From NCBI RefSeq assembly GCF_008364765.1, contig NZ_VTUY01000004.1, positions 364,152-428,151 of the forward strand: a DNA stretch of 64,000 nucleotides, written 5' to 3'. Source of the stretch: Bacillus sp. CH30_1T (GTDB lineage: Bacteria > Bacillota > Bacilli > Bacillales > Bacillaceae_B). Under the pieces are notes generated by a model. It saw nothing but the letters and a program-made list of their open reading frames with translations. It did not search any database and was not told the DNA's origin. This document shows positions 43,270 through 52,901 of this stretch, piece after piece. Position 1 is the first letter of the stretch. Each line of letters starts with the position of its first letter. A program made the position numbers and the translations under genes.

Positions 43270-46200
43270 ATGGCATTTCCCACTAATGCACAATATACCC
43301 CGGTATTAGTCGGAGGAACCCCCTTATTTGACGTCTTGGGAGATGAGAGTCCCGTATCGACAGATATTGTAGGCAATTCAACTTTCCCTGCAGGTTTCTT
43401 TGCGTACGATGGTACCAATGTCTATTTCCGGTTAAGGTTGAATGGGGATCCCCGGAATAATCAGTTAACGGGTTTCAGAAATTTCACTTGGGGTGTTTTG
43501 ATTAACACAACAGGCGTAGCGGGAACTTACGACTGGCTTTTTAACGTCAATGGGTTAAACAACCGAGTCAGCTTAATTAAGAATACCGTGAAATTAGTGA
43601 ATTCATGGAATGATCCAGCAGAAGGGACTGGCGGGGGGAATCCTAATTTCGCCCAGCCGATTACCAATTTCGACTTTGCCAGGGTAACGCCTGCTGATTC
43701 CAGCATCGGTGGGGGTCAGGATTTCTTTCTTGACTGGTTTCTTCCGGCAAGCACCGTCTTCTCTTTCTTAGGCATAAATGCTTCTTCAGCTATTCGTGCA
43801 GTATATTTTACCTCTGCAAACGCCAACAACTTTAACAAGGATTCCTTAAGAACGAGCGAGGGTTTTTCATTTGCAAATGCTTTGACAGATCCTATCACTC
43901 CAGAACAAGCTGATATAAGAGCGAAATTGACAACGAATAAGGTATTGAACACCGGTCCACAAACAGTTGCTCTTGGTCAGCAAGCAAATTGGACCGGCAC
44001 CATTACAGTCACAAATTCCGGGCGTTCTCAAGCAACTTCCGTCTTTCTGGATGACATTATTGGGCCCGATGTCGTTAACTCTTTTGTAGTGAATTCTACT
44101 TCACAAGGATTAACAACATATAATTCAGTGACTAAATTGCTTACCTGGAACGTGGGGAACCTGAATCCGGGTGCCTCTGCAACATTAACATTTACATTAA
44201 ATGGTGCATTCACGACTAGTGGTTCGCGGAATTTAGACAGGATACAAGCTTCAGGGTTTGATACTTCATCAGGAAATGCAATTCAATCCAACACATCCGT
44301 CGTCAATATCACAGTTCAGCAGACCGCCACAATCAATGGGACCATTACCGATCAATCAACAGGATTGGCACTCCCGAATACAACAGTGTCTCTTCTTCAA
44401 GGTATGAGCATTATTGTAACAACTCAATCGAACACAAGTGGATTTTATACTTTTACGAATGTAGTACCTGGAAACTATACAGTACAGGCAGCTTTAGTGA
44501 ACTATGTAACGGGATCAGCTAATGTAATGGCTGTAAGTGGTACGTCAACAACGGCGAATATTGCACTTGTACCTCAGCCGAGTACAATTTCCGGAAATGT
44601 ATCAAATGGTGGTCCCATTAACAATGCAACCGTCCAACTCCTCAATAATTCAGGAACCGTAATAGACACCACAACCACTAATGGAGCTGGAAACTATTCT
44701 TTCGTAAATGTAACTCCGGGTATTTATAATGTCACTGTTATCGCAGCAGGTTTTCAATCTCAAGCTAAATCAGTCATGACAGTGCCCAACCAGGCAGCTG
44801 TGGTCAATTTTACACTTGTCGCAAACCCTGGTGCTATTTCAGGTACGATCCGTGATTCCTCCGACAATACAGCCATCCCACTGGCAAATTTAGAGTTGCT
44901 TGATTCAAACGGGGTACCCATTGCCACCACGACGACAGATGGAAGTGGTCAGTATACCTTTAATAATTTAGCTCCAGGAAATTATCAAGTGAGGTCTTTC
45001 GCTACCAATTATAGTACAACGACAGTATCTTCAACAGTTACAGCTGGTAATACAACAATTACGAACATTTTTCTTGAACCAAATCCCGGCTCTATTCAAG
45101 GAACGGTAGTAGACAGCGTTACCATGACAGCCATTTCAGGAGCCTCAGTACAGGCAGTGAACAGTCAAAATGTCATCGTAGCCTCTACAACAACAAACGG
45201 AAGCGGACAATATTCATTTACTAGTCTTCTGCCTGGATCTTATTCTCTAATTTTTACAGCTGACAGGTTTGCGACCAAAAACCTCGGTGCGGTTGTTTCA
45301 TCAAACACTACTACAACTCTGGATGCGTTTTTATCCAAGCTTGCTGGAGCCCTTCAAGGAACAGTACAGGATCCCAATGCCGCCGGGACACCAGGTGCAA
45401 CGGTAACCATTCTACAAAATAATATACAGATTGCTTCTGTATTAACTGACACAAATGGTAACTACATGATTTCCGGACTGCCTCCAGGAAGCTATACGGT
45501 TGTGGTTAGTGCACCGGATTACACTACTGAAACCGTTGCAGCGATGATTGTAAACGGTCAAACCACCACGTTAAATGTAACGTTAAACGAAGATCCGGGT
45601 ATATTGACGGGGTTTGTAAGAGACACGAATAATGACCCTATTTCCGGTGGAAGTGTTAAGGTTCAAATCAGTACCGGGGCAGGAATCATTGTTGCTACCA
45701 CTGTTACGGCACCTGACGGATCCTATACGGTTCATAGCCTTGCTCCTGGGAATTACACCGTAGTAGCGGCAGCATCTAATTTTCAGGCAGCCAGCCAAGG
45801 TGTGACGATTGTTTCAAATATGACCTCTAACGTGAATTTTAACTTGGCAGCTGATCCAGGCTCTATATCTGGAATCGTATCAAATGCCCAAACTGGCACG
45901 CCAATCGTTGGTGCTAATGTAGAGGTAAGAATTGTTGATTCAAGTGGCGCAGTCATCGCGACCGTTTTGACAGATGAAAATGGGGAATATGTTGTAAATG
46001 GATTGGCTCCAAGTATCTACACGGTTCTGGTTTCAGCACCGGATTTTCAAACCAATGCCGCTACTGTACAAGTCACTTCAAATCAAACAGTGGATGGAAG
46101 CATCGCACTTGAACCAAATTCCGGTCAGATAACGGGGACAGTCTTAGACAGTGTCGGGAGTAATCCTATCTCTGGAGCAAGCGTCAGCATCGTGAATAGT

Positions 46201-49200
46201 TCAGGAACATTGATTACAACGGTATTAACGGATCCAAACGGAATATTCATGGTTGAAGGACTCGCGCCTGATAACTATACAGTGAACGTATTTGCAAACG
46301 AATTCCAAAACGGGACAGTGGGAGCCCTGGTAAATTCAGGGCAGACAACGCCGGTTTCGGTTTCACTGGAACCAAATCCAGGAGCGATAACGGGTACCAT
46401 CAGCCCTCTTGTACCGAATACAACCATTCAACTTCGGAATGTTAACAACGTATTAATCGATTCAGTCGTGCCTAATCAGGATGGAACATTTTCTTTCAAT
46501 AATTTAACACCGGGAACCTACACCGTTTTAGGCTCAGCTCCTAACTATTCAACAGCCCAGGCTGGAGTTTTCGTCCTGGCTAATCAAACTTCAACCGTGG
46601 AATTAACCCTTATCCCAAATCCAGGATCTGTGTCGGGAATCGTTATAGATAATCTGGGAAATACAGTTGGAAACGCCATTGTACAAATCTTTGATCAAAA
46701 TAATACCTTAATCGGTTCAGGATTCACTGATTCATCTGGACAATATATCGTAGGAAATCTACCAAGCGGATCATTCAATGTGGTTGTCAATTCTCCTGGG
46801 TTCGGGCAGGTCATTACAGGGGTCTTCATTGAGGTCGGTCAAGATTTAAGCGATGTAAATATTTCCTTGATACCGAACCCGGGCTCCATCAACGGTCAGA
46901 TCACAAATCGAACCACAGGAGAACCGATTTCAGGCGTAACTGTAATCATCATTGATGGAAGTTCTCAAATTCCAGTCGTAACTACGACAACTTCAGTATT
47001 TGGAAACTATTCTGTAAGTGGTTTATCTCCGGGCTCTTATATTGTTTCAGCATCTAAGATGAATTTTACAACAGAGCAGATTGGAGCGATTGTTATTAGT
47101 GACACAGATACGAGAGCAGATTTGTCACTAGGGGAAAATCCAGGTGCTTTGGAAGGAACTGTTGAAGATACCAATGGAAATCCAATAACAGGAAATGGTA
47201 TTCAAATTTCAGTGAACAATGAAAACAATGTTCTGATAGTTGCATTTCCTGCCAATTCAGACGGCACATACACTGTTCCATCTCTCTCACCGGGTACGTA
47301 CTTCATTACAGCTACGGCACCGAACTTTTCTTCATCAACCGTTTCAGCAATCGTAGAATCCAATCAAACCACCACTGTAATAAACGTATTAGCTGCAAAT
47401 CCAGTAATGTTAACCGTTCAAGTCCTGATTGAAAATACTGTGAATCCTATCCAAGGAGCAACGGTTACGGTGAGGCACGTCAATAACATACCCACTGCAA
47501 CAGGAATCACAGATGAAAGTGGGGTTGTCACGTTTTGCTCTTTACCAACAGGCTCATTGAATATCACAGCTGATGCTTCTTCGTTTGGAACGGATACGAA
47601 GTCTGTTATCGGAGGCCCGGGAGATACTCTATTTGCATCTCTGAATCTATCGCAAAATCCTGGTCAACTCCAAGGGTTCATTTCAAACCTTATTAATGGA
47701 GAAGCCATCCCTAATGCTGTCATTCAACTTTACGATTTCACGAATGTTCTCGTCCAAACCACGTTATCTAATCAAAATGGAGAATATACCTTCTCGGGAG
47801 TCACTCCAGGGGTGTACACTGTCATTGCCAATGCATCAGACTTTGGGCCCGAGACGGCTGGTGCCATCGTAGAATCCAATCAAACCAGTTTCCTAAGCTT
47901 TGCATTACGTTCAAATCCAGGTATCGTACAAGGATTTGTCCGGGACTCGATTACGCTTAACCCGATTTCAGGTGCAACCGTCGAAGTCAGGGAGCTTTCC
48001 GGATTGGGTCCAATCATTTTTACTACGATAACGGATTTTAATGGGTTTTTCCAGACGACAACGTTATCACCAATTGTGTATGTATTGGTTGGAAGTAGTC
48101 CTGATTTTGGGACAAACGCTGTATCGGCAGAAGTGATGAGTGGAGGTGTTACTGAAATTGAGATTCTCCTTACGCCAAACCCGGGATCCCTTGTCGGAAC
48201 GGCTAGAGATGCTGCGACATTACAACCGTTGGCAGACACATTAATCAGGGTCATCGACAATCAGGGAACAGTTGTAGCGACTGTTCAAACGTCTGTTGAC
48301 GGAACGTATCTTATCGAAGGTCTTGCTCAAGGAAGCTATTCAGTATCGGCTATTAACCCTGACTATCAATCAGAAATTGTTCAAACAAATATTCAGCCAA
48401 ATTCTACAACCTTCTTAGACTTTAACCTTCTGGGTAATCCGGCTTCTCTTAGTGGGAACATCGTTGATGCAATCGATCAGTCCCCTTTAACCGGTGTAAT
48501 TGTTGAGGTTTATTTAAGTGGAACCGACATTCTGGTAAGGCGTGTCCTTACTGACGAAAACGGAAACTATTTAATCGAAGGTCTGCCGCAAGGAACCTTT
48601 GACATGAAAGCTCAGCTTCAAGATTATTCCATTAGTGTGAACACCGTATTTATATCTCCTGGTGATAGTAAAGTGCTTAATATTGCACTTGTTCCATTCC
48701 CTGCAACTGTCCAAGGAACGATCAGAGATGCTGTGACACTTGATCCACTTAGCGGTGCACTTGTAAAAGTGGTCATAACAAATACCGACATCGTTGTTGG
48801 AAGCATCATTACATCCAGTGATGGTACGTATTCAATCAGTAATTTGCCACAGGGAAGCTATAATGTAGTCATTTCAGCAGACGGCTATGCCACAGAGGTT
48901 GTACCAGTCATCCTTGTTCCAAATGGGACAGAAACGGTGAGTGCGAATCTTGATCCGAATCCAGCCACCATTTCCGGCGCGGTATTAAATGCTCAATCGG
49001 CTGCTGGGATACAAGGTGCGTTAGTGAGAGTTTTTAACTCTGACGGCGTGTTTATAACAAGCATTTTAACCGATGAAAATGGTTTCTACACAATTTCCGG
49101 CTTGGCAGCAGGTCAATACACTCTTATAGCGAGTGCACCCGGTTTTGCAGATGGGATTAACATCGTTACGCTATCACCAGGTGAAACCGAGACACTGAAT

Positions 49201-50826
49201 TTCAGCTTATCAAACCAAACATCAACTCTTAGAGGAATTGTACGGTATAACGTGAACAATCAACCGCTTCAATCAGCCCTTGTTCAAGTTTTTAGAATAG
49301 GTACAGCGATCCCGATTGCCTCTGTCCTTACCAATGGCTCAGGTGAGTATGTGATTGAGGGGTTAGATCCTAGAGAGTATCGAGTTGTCTTCTCAGCTGA
49401 TGGATACGCAAGTGAAGTGTTCAGGATTTTCCTTACCAATGGTGAAGACCGGACACTTAATGTGAATCTACTGCGTCAGCCAGCCACCATTGAAGGTAAA
49501 GTAACCGATGCGACAACTGGACTACCGATTCTAAGTGCCGGCGTCATTACGGTGATCAGTGGAAGTGGAATCGTTGTAGCGTCCACCTTGACGGACCAAG
49601 ATGGAAATTATATATTAACTGGTCTGGCACCTGGTAATTACAACGTGATCTTCTCAGCTGATGGATACGTCAGGTCGACGTTCATGATCACACTAAGCCC
49701 GAATGAAACAGCCGTCCTCAATGCCGCTTTAGAACCAAATCCCTCTACCATTACAGGAAATGTACGTGACGCGAATTCGCTCGGTCCAATTGAGAACGCA
49801 ATCATCCAAGTATTCACACTCGATGGAATATTACTGGGAGTTACCCTTACAGAGAGGAATGGTAATTACACCATTTCTGGTTTGCCTGGGGGAACAGTCG
49901 TACTGGTCGTGCGTGCACAAGGTTATCAAAGTCAAATGCAAAATGTCACCGTGACGAGAGGTAACACGACGACAGTCAACTTCTTATTAGAGGATAATCC
50001 GTCAAGCGTAAGGGGGATCGTCACTGACATTCGAACCGGCGAACCCATTTCCCAGGTTCTAGTTCAAATCTTCCCGATAGGTTCCAATGTTCCGATTCGT
50101 TCTACGTTAACTGATCCAAATGGATTCTATATCCTAACTGGATTACCTGCAGGAACATACGTAATACGATTTACTGCAGCAGGCTACCCGGTCAAAGAGA
50201 TTTCCATTGTACTTGGAGAAGGCGAGGACCTACAGATAGACGTTCAATTAGGAGAAGAAGCCCCACCTCCGCCACCAGGTAGCATAAGACCTGAATGTAT
50301 TTCTGTAGAAAAAGTGTATGACTGGGTCATCGCAACCCATAACACCACTCAATCCGTCAGTCTCTCACTTGATTGCAGGGAGTTCGTAGATGAACTCGTG
50401 GCAAGAGGAGATGGAATAAATGTAGAATGTCAGTTTAGTCCAAATACCGAGCCGGGATGCTTGCTCATTTCGTTGGAAACAGGAACACCGGGTTATGTAG
50501 TGATTCGGGGGCAAGCTCTCCTGCTTGTGACCATCCAATCCTTATTCGATGAAGAAGATTTTTGCACCATGGAAGTACCAATCTTCTTTGATAAAAAAAT
50601 AGCCGTATGCTTACCAGAAGGAATGGATGCAAGCCATGTGAACTGCTCTATCATGGATATCAAGTGTCGTAAGAAAGAAGGAAGCCTCACACGAGAGCAT
50701 GTGAAACTTCAACTAGTCGCATGCCTGGAAATAGAAATACTTCATCCAGTCGTACTTGAAGTATTAGGAACTTTCTGTACACCAAGGACCATTGTCAAGC
50801 GTGTGGAAGAAGATGATATGTGTTAA
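43270..50826 (+). CDS. Giant 2518-residue protein with 23 carboxypeptidase-regulatory-like repeats
   Basis: The N-terminal 225 residues form a beta-rich domain of unknown family (FFAYDGTNVYFRLRLNGDP). Residues about 226-349 resemble a DUF11/conserved-repeat domain (NWTGTITVTNSGRSQATSVFLDD). Residues 350-2330 are 23 tandem repeats of about 86 residues, consensus PGSISGTV-D, PISGA-V-V, VLTDENGNYTISGLAPGSYTV, then S/N-rich NQTTTVNF-LEPN: CarboxypepD_reg/Cna_B-like beta-sandwiches. A proline linker (PPPPPG) leads to a C-terminal domain (2338-2518) with 11 cysteines; the rest of the protein has one. There is no signal peptide, LPXTG or SLH motif, which argues for mother-cell assembly on the spore surface (inference). 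GGAGG 8 bases before ATG; strong terminator after. Alternative: intracellular scaffold. Confidence 0.88.
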   Translation: MAFPTNAQYTPVLVGGTPLFDVLGDESPVSTDIVGNSTFPAGFFAYDGTNVYFRLRLNGDPRNNQLTGFRNFTWGVLINTTGVAGTYDWLFNVNGLNNRVSLIKNTVKLVNSWNDPAEGTGGGNPNFAQPITNFDFARVTPADSSIGGGQDFFLDWFLPASTVFSFLGINASSAIRAVYFTSANANNFNKDSLRTSEGFSFANALTDPITPEQADIRAKLTTNKVLNTGPQTVALGQQANWTGTITVTNSGRSQATSVFLDDIIGPDVVNSFVVNSTSQGLTTYNSVTKLLTWNVGNLNPGASATLTFTLNGAFTTSGSRNLDRIQASGFDTSSGNAIQSNTSVVNITVQQTATINGTITDQSTGLALPNTTVSLLQGMSIIVTTQSNTSGFYTFTNVVPGNYTVQAALVNYVTGSANVMAVSGTSTTANIALVPQPSTISGNVSNGGPINNATVQLLNNSGTVIDTTTTNGAGNYSFVNVTPGIYNVTVIAAGFQSQAKSVMTVPNQAAVVNFTLVANPGAISGTIRDSSDNTAIPLANLELLDSNGVPIATTTTDGSGQYTFNNLAPGNYQVRSFATNYSTTTVSSTVTAGNTTITNIFLEPNPGSIQGTVVDSVTMTAISGASVQAVNSQNVIVASTTTNGSGQYSFTSLLPGSYSLIFTADRFATKNLGAVVSSNTTTTLDAFLSKLAGALQGTVQDPNAAGTPGATVTILQNNIQIASVLTDTNGNYMISGLPPGSYTVVVSAPDYTTETVAAMIVNGQTTTLNVTLNEDPGILTGFVRDTNNDPISGGSVKVQISTGAGIIVATTVTAPDGSYTVHSLAPGNYTVVAAASNFQAASQGVTIVSNMTSNVNFNLAADPGSISGIVSNAQTGTPIVGANVEVRIVDSSGAVIATVLTDENGEYVVNGLAPSIYTVLVSAPDFQTNAATVQVTSNQTVDGSIALEPNSGQITGTVLDSVGSNPISGASVSIVNSSGTLITTVLTDPNGIFMVEGLAPDNYTVNVFANEFQNGTVGALVNSGQTTPVSVSLEPNPGAITGTISPLVPNTTIQLRNVNNVLIDSVVPNQDGTFSFNNLTPGTYTVLGSAPNYSTAQAGVFVLANQTSTVELTLIPNPGSVSGIVIDNLGNTVGNAIVQIFDQNNTLIGSGFTDSSGQYIVGNLPSGSFNVVVNSPGFGQVITGVFIEVGQDLSDVNISLIPNPGSINGQITNRTTGEPISGVTVIIIDGSSQIPVVTTTTSVFGNYSVSGLSPGSYIVSASKMNFTTEQIGAIVISDTDTRADLSLGENPGALEGTVEDTNGNPITGNGIQISVNNENNVLIVAFPANSDGTYTVPSLSPGTYFITATAPNFSSSTVSAIVESNQTTTVINVLAANPVMLTVQVLIENTVNPIQGATVTVRHVNNIPTATGITDESGVVTFCSLPTGSLNITADASSFGTDTKSVIGGPGDTLFASLNLSQNPGQLQGFISNLINGEAIPNAVIQLYDFTNVLVQTTLSNQNGEYTFSGVTPGVYTVIANASDFGPETAGAIVESNQTSFLSFALRSNPGIVQGFVRDSITLNPISGATVEVRELSGLGPIIFTTITDFNGFFQTTTLSPIVYVLVGSSPDFGTNAVSAEVMSGGVTEIEILLTPNPGSLVGTARDAATLQPLADTLIRVIDNQGTVVATVQTSVDGTYLIEGLAQGSYSVSAINPDYQSEIVQTNIQPNSTTFLDFNLLGNPASLSGNIVDAIDQSPLTGVIVEVYLSGTDILVRRVLTDENGNYLIEGLPQGTFDMKAQLQDYSISVNTVFISPGDSKVLNIALVPFPATVQGTIRDAVTLDPLSGALVKVVITNTDIVVGSIITSSDGTYSISNLPQGSYNVVISADGYATEVVPVILVPNGTETVSANLDPNPATISGAVLNAQSAAGIQGALVRVFNSDGVFITSILTDENGFYTISGLAAGQYTLIASAPGFADGINIVTLSPGETETLNFSLSNQTSTLRGIVRYNVNNQPLQSALVQVFRIGTAIPIASVLTNGSGEYVIEGLDPREYRVVFSADGYASEVFRIFLTNGEDRTLNVNLLRQPATIEGKVTDATTGLPILSAGVITVISGSGIVVASTLTDQDGNYILTGLAPGNYNVIFSADGYVRSTFMITLSPNETAVLNAALEPNPSTITGNVRDANSLGPIENAIIQVFTLDGILLGVTLTERNGNYTISGLPGGTVVLVVRAQGYQSQMQNVTVTRGNTTTVNFLLEDNPSSVRGIVTDIRTGEPISQVLVQIFPIGSNVPIRSTLTDPNGFYILTGLPAGTYVIRFTAAGYPVKEISIVLGEGEDLQIDVQLGEEAPPPPPGSIRPECISVEKVYDWVIATHNTTQSVSLSLDCREFVDELVARGDGINVECQFSPNTEPGCLLISLETGTPGYVVIRGQALLLVTIQSLFDEEDFCTMEVPIFFDKKIAVCLPEGMDASHVNCSIMDIKCRKKEGSLTREHVKLQLVACLEIEILHPVVLEVLGTFCTPRTIVKRVEEDDMC
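44317..50259 (+). repeat. 23 tandem coding repeats of about 258 bp
   Basis: Each unit encodes about 86 residues and usually opens at a (N)PG-x-(I/L/V)-x-G junction. Nucleotide divergence between units is high and lengths vary by a few codons (shortest units 2 and 9), so the array is old and not a recent amplification. Units 16-23 keep the DENGNYxIxGLxxGxY core and shift to PAT/PST openings, suggesting a second block duplication. Confidence 0.8.
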
Positions 50827-50827
50827 G

Positions 50828-50872
50828 AATAAATAGAGGTGCTCTCCAGTGGAGAGCACCTCTATTTGTATG
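50828..50872. terminator. Strong bidirectional terminator
   Basis: AAATAGAGGTGCTCTCC pairs with GGAGAGCACCTCTATTT around an AGT loop, between convergent genes. Confidence 0.9.
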
Positions 50873-50899
50873 GGAATGATTAAAGATGAATCAGTAACT

Positions 50900-51334
50900 T
50901 TACCTTCCTTTTTTTGTTTCTTGAGCTTTACTAATATTTTCTCGATGGAAGGAAGAATCTTCTTGTTCATTTACGACGCTAAAGGGATTGTTGTCTAAAT
51001 CAAAGAAATCAAACCCTTTCATCCCACCAAAGTCCTCAATAGAGGTAGTGACTACATCTGCACTCTTCAACTTCTCATGCACAGCTTCAATATTGTCTAC
51101 TAAAAAATTAAAGTACACATTTTTCTTTTTCCCACTGATGACAAATTCAGTAGGCTGAGGGGAGTCCACCTGAACCAATCCTAATTGAGTGTTGCTATTT
51201 GGAAAATAAAATCCTGCACCACCATCCCAAGTATCGATCTTTCTCACATCTAAATGCTTTTCATACCATTTCATCGATTTTTCCATGTTTGTCACCGGGA
51301 TAAACACACTACCGACTTTAAACAAAATACTCAC
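50900..51334 (-). CDS. VOC-family (glyoxalase-like) protein
   Basis: The protein has 144 residues. A single VOC/glyoxalase module pair runs GSVFIPVTNMEKSMKWYEKHLD to NIEAVHEKLKSADV and GFDFFDLDNNPFSVV. It is followed by a charged 20-residue tail (HRENISKAQETKKGR). Family functions include glyoxalase, dioxygenase and drug binding; none can be assigned. AAGGAGTGAG before ATG. It is divergent from the sigma-factor gene. Confidence 0.85.
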   Translation of the reverse strand: MSILFKVGSVFIPVTNMEKSMKWYEKHLDVRKIDTWDGGAGFYFPNSNTQLGLVQVDSPQPTEFVISGKKKNVYFNFLVDNIEAVHEKLKSADVVTTSIEDFGGMKGFDFFDLDNNPFSVVNEQEDSSFHRENISKAQETKKGR

Positions 51335-51417
51335 TCCTTCTATTTGGAATTCATTGGTATAACGATTATACTAGAATAAAAGTTACATATGTTTTAAATT
51401 TTTTTGAAAGGAAGAAA

Positions 51418-52053
51418 ATGTTGATATTTGAGGAACTGGAAACTACGATTCTAAAACTTTATAAGTATTGTGTGAAGCTATCTGGTACTACACCAGAAGC
51501 AGAAGACCTTGTTCAGGAGACTCTTTTGAAAACGTACAGATTGATGAAGTCAGATCCCGTACGAAACTTATCCATGTCCTTTCTCTATACCATCGCCAAA
51601 AACATTTTTATCGATGGGAAAAGAAAAAGCAAAGATGTGGTTTATTTTCATGAAGAGTATCATTTCGAATCACATGATTTTACCGAATATGACTCTCTGT
51701 TGGAATGTCTATTTACATTGTTACCCCTTAAGCAAGCTATGCTTCTCACATTGAAAGACGTGTTTGGCTACTCATCTAAAGAAATTGCCTCAATGCTTCG
51801 AATCACTGATACATCCGTCAAGACCGCTCTTCACGGTGCCAGGAATAGAATAGTGAAGGGTGCTCCATTTGCAACTTCTGATAAACAACTTCTTTTTGAA
51901 ATAACAAACTCTATCGAGGAATCAAATGCATTACGATTATTTCAATATTATCGACTACTGGAAACCAAGAATTACAGAGCCTCGAGAAACGCAGTGAATA
52001 ACCTTCACTATGTTGTTGATCCGGATGGAAATGTGTTAGAAATCATCAATTAA
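51418..52053 (+). CDS. ECF-type RNA polymerase sigma factor with C-terminal extension
   Basis: The protein has 211 residues. Region 2 is KLSGTTPEAEDLVQETLLKTYR with FLYTIAKNIFIDGKRK. Region 4 is LLPLKQAMLLTLKDVFGYSSKEIASMLRITDTSVKTALHGARNRI. About 50 residues after region 4 (ESNALRLFQYYRLLETKNYR, ending DPDGNVLEIIN) form an extension that may replace an anti-sigma factor. No anti-sigma gene is adjacent; the next gene, 9 bases on, encodes a GyrI-like ligand-binding protein. ATG after AAAGGAAG. Confidence 0.88.
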   Translation: MLIFEELETTILKLYKYCVKLSGTTPEAEDLVQETLLKTYRLMKSDPVRNLSMSFLYTIAKNIFIDGKRKSKDVVYFHEEYHFESHDFTEYDSLLECLFTLLPLKQAMLLTLKDVFGYSSKEIASMLRITDTSVKTALHGARNRIVKGAPFATSDKQLLFEITNSIEESNALRLFQYYRLLETKNYRASRNAVNNLHYVVDPDGNVLEIIN

Positions 52054-52062
52054 GGAGGTAAA

Positions 52063-52539
52063 ATGATGATTATGCGTGACATGAAGGTGAAGAAAATTGG
52101 TGAATTGAAATTAGTAGGTTTTCGAGTCGTAAGTCCTGGTGACCAGTACATTATAGAGATCCCCAAAGCTGCTGCTAAGTTGAAAGAAAGGGTCGATGAG
52201 ATTCAGCATCTTGTAAATAAGCAGGTTCAACTTGGTGCGTTCATAGCAGAGGACATTACTGCCGATCTGGATGGATACTGGGTAGGGATGGAAGTGGAGA
52301 AAATAGGAGCTATTCCCCCAGGCATGGTGTCACTAACGATTCCTCCCCAAACCTATGTAAGTGTCTTTTATCAAGGACTGAATCATGGAATTAAAGATGC
52401 ATATCGTGACATGCATGAATGGGCAGAGATGAACGGATATACAAGACGGAGAGATTTATGGCATGTAGAGAGATTTTTTCGTTTTGATAGTGGTGAACAG
52501 GTTGAAGTGGAATTGCTGGATACAGTTGAATCGAAGTGA
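52063..52539 (+). CDS. GyrI-like ligand-binding protein, in operon with the sigma factor
   Basis: The protein has 158 residues. The GyrI/AraC-effector fold is visible in KKIGELKLVGFRVVSPGDQ, YWVGMEVEKIGAIPPGMVSLTIPPQTYVSVFYQG and YRDMHEWAEMNGY. AAGGAGG lies just before ATG 52063/52066, and the gap to the sigma gene is 9 bases. It could supply the signal for the sigma factor or be its effector (inference). Terminator GACTC...GGAGTCGGTTTTTT at about 52549-52574. Confidence 0.82.
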   Translation: MMIMRDMKVKKIGELKLVGFRVVSPGDQYIIEIPKAAAKLKERVDEIQHLVNKQVQLGAFIAEDITADLDGYWVGMEVEKIGAIPPGMVSLTIPPQTYVSVFYQGLNHGIKDAYRDMHEWAEMNGYTRRRDLWHVERFFRFDSGEQVEVELLDTVESK

Positions 52540-52548
52540 TTGGATGGC

Positions 52549-52576
52549 TGACTCTGGTATTGGAGTCGGTTTTTTA
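52549..52576 (+). terminator. Terminator
   Basis: GACTC-TGGTATTG-GAGTC, followed by GGTTTTTTAG. Confidence 0.65.
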
Positions 52577-52680
52577 GATTTGGCGTGAGTTGGCAAGATG
52601 TTTCGTCTTATTAATATTAATGTAGAAAAGTGGTTGGAACACTGTAATAATTAGATATAGCAATTATGTGTTTGGATAGA

Positions 52681-52720
52681 CAGTTTCGCCGTTAAAACGA
52701 AAATATCACCGTTATCTCTT
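52681..52720. repeat. Two units of the 20-bp repeat family
   Basis: CGCCGTTA (52687) and CACCGTTA (52707) are exactly 20 bp apart; the reverse complements TAACGGCG and TAACGGTG match the cores at 21433-21500. No gene lies in 52540-52901; this pair and a terminator are its only features. Confidence 0.6.
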
Positions 52721-52901
52721 TTCTAGGCCTATTCTTCAGTGAACAATTCTCCCTCTTACGAATCCAAAATACCCTCATAAGCTTTAGTTCTTTTTTTGAA
52801 TATAATACCCACTATATAGCTCATCCGTCTAAGCATAAAACGGGAAAGTGAATAGTCTATAGTAATCACGTCTTGTCTAAGGCAGCACTGGAGGAGTTTT
52901 C

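Noticed and set aside
43716-48809. Minus-strand ORFs of 60-126 residues under the giant gene
   Set aside because: Antisense shadows caused by biased codon use in the repeats.
43270-50826. Secreted adhesin with cell-wall anchor
   Set aside because: No signal peptide, LPXTG, SLH or wall-binding motif; the ends are soluble domains.
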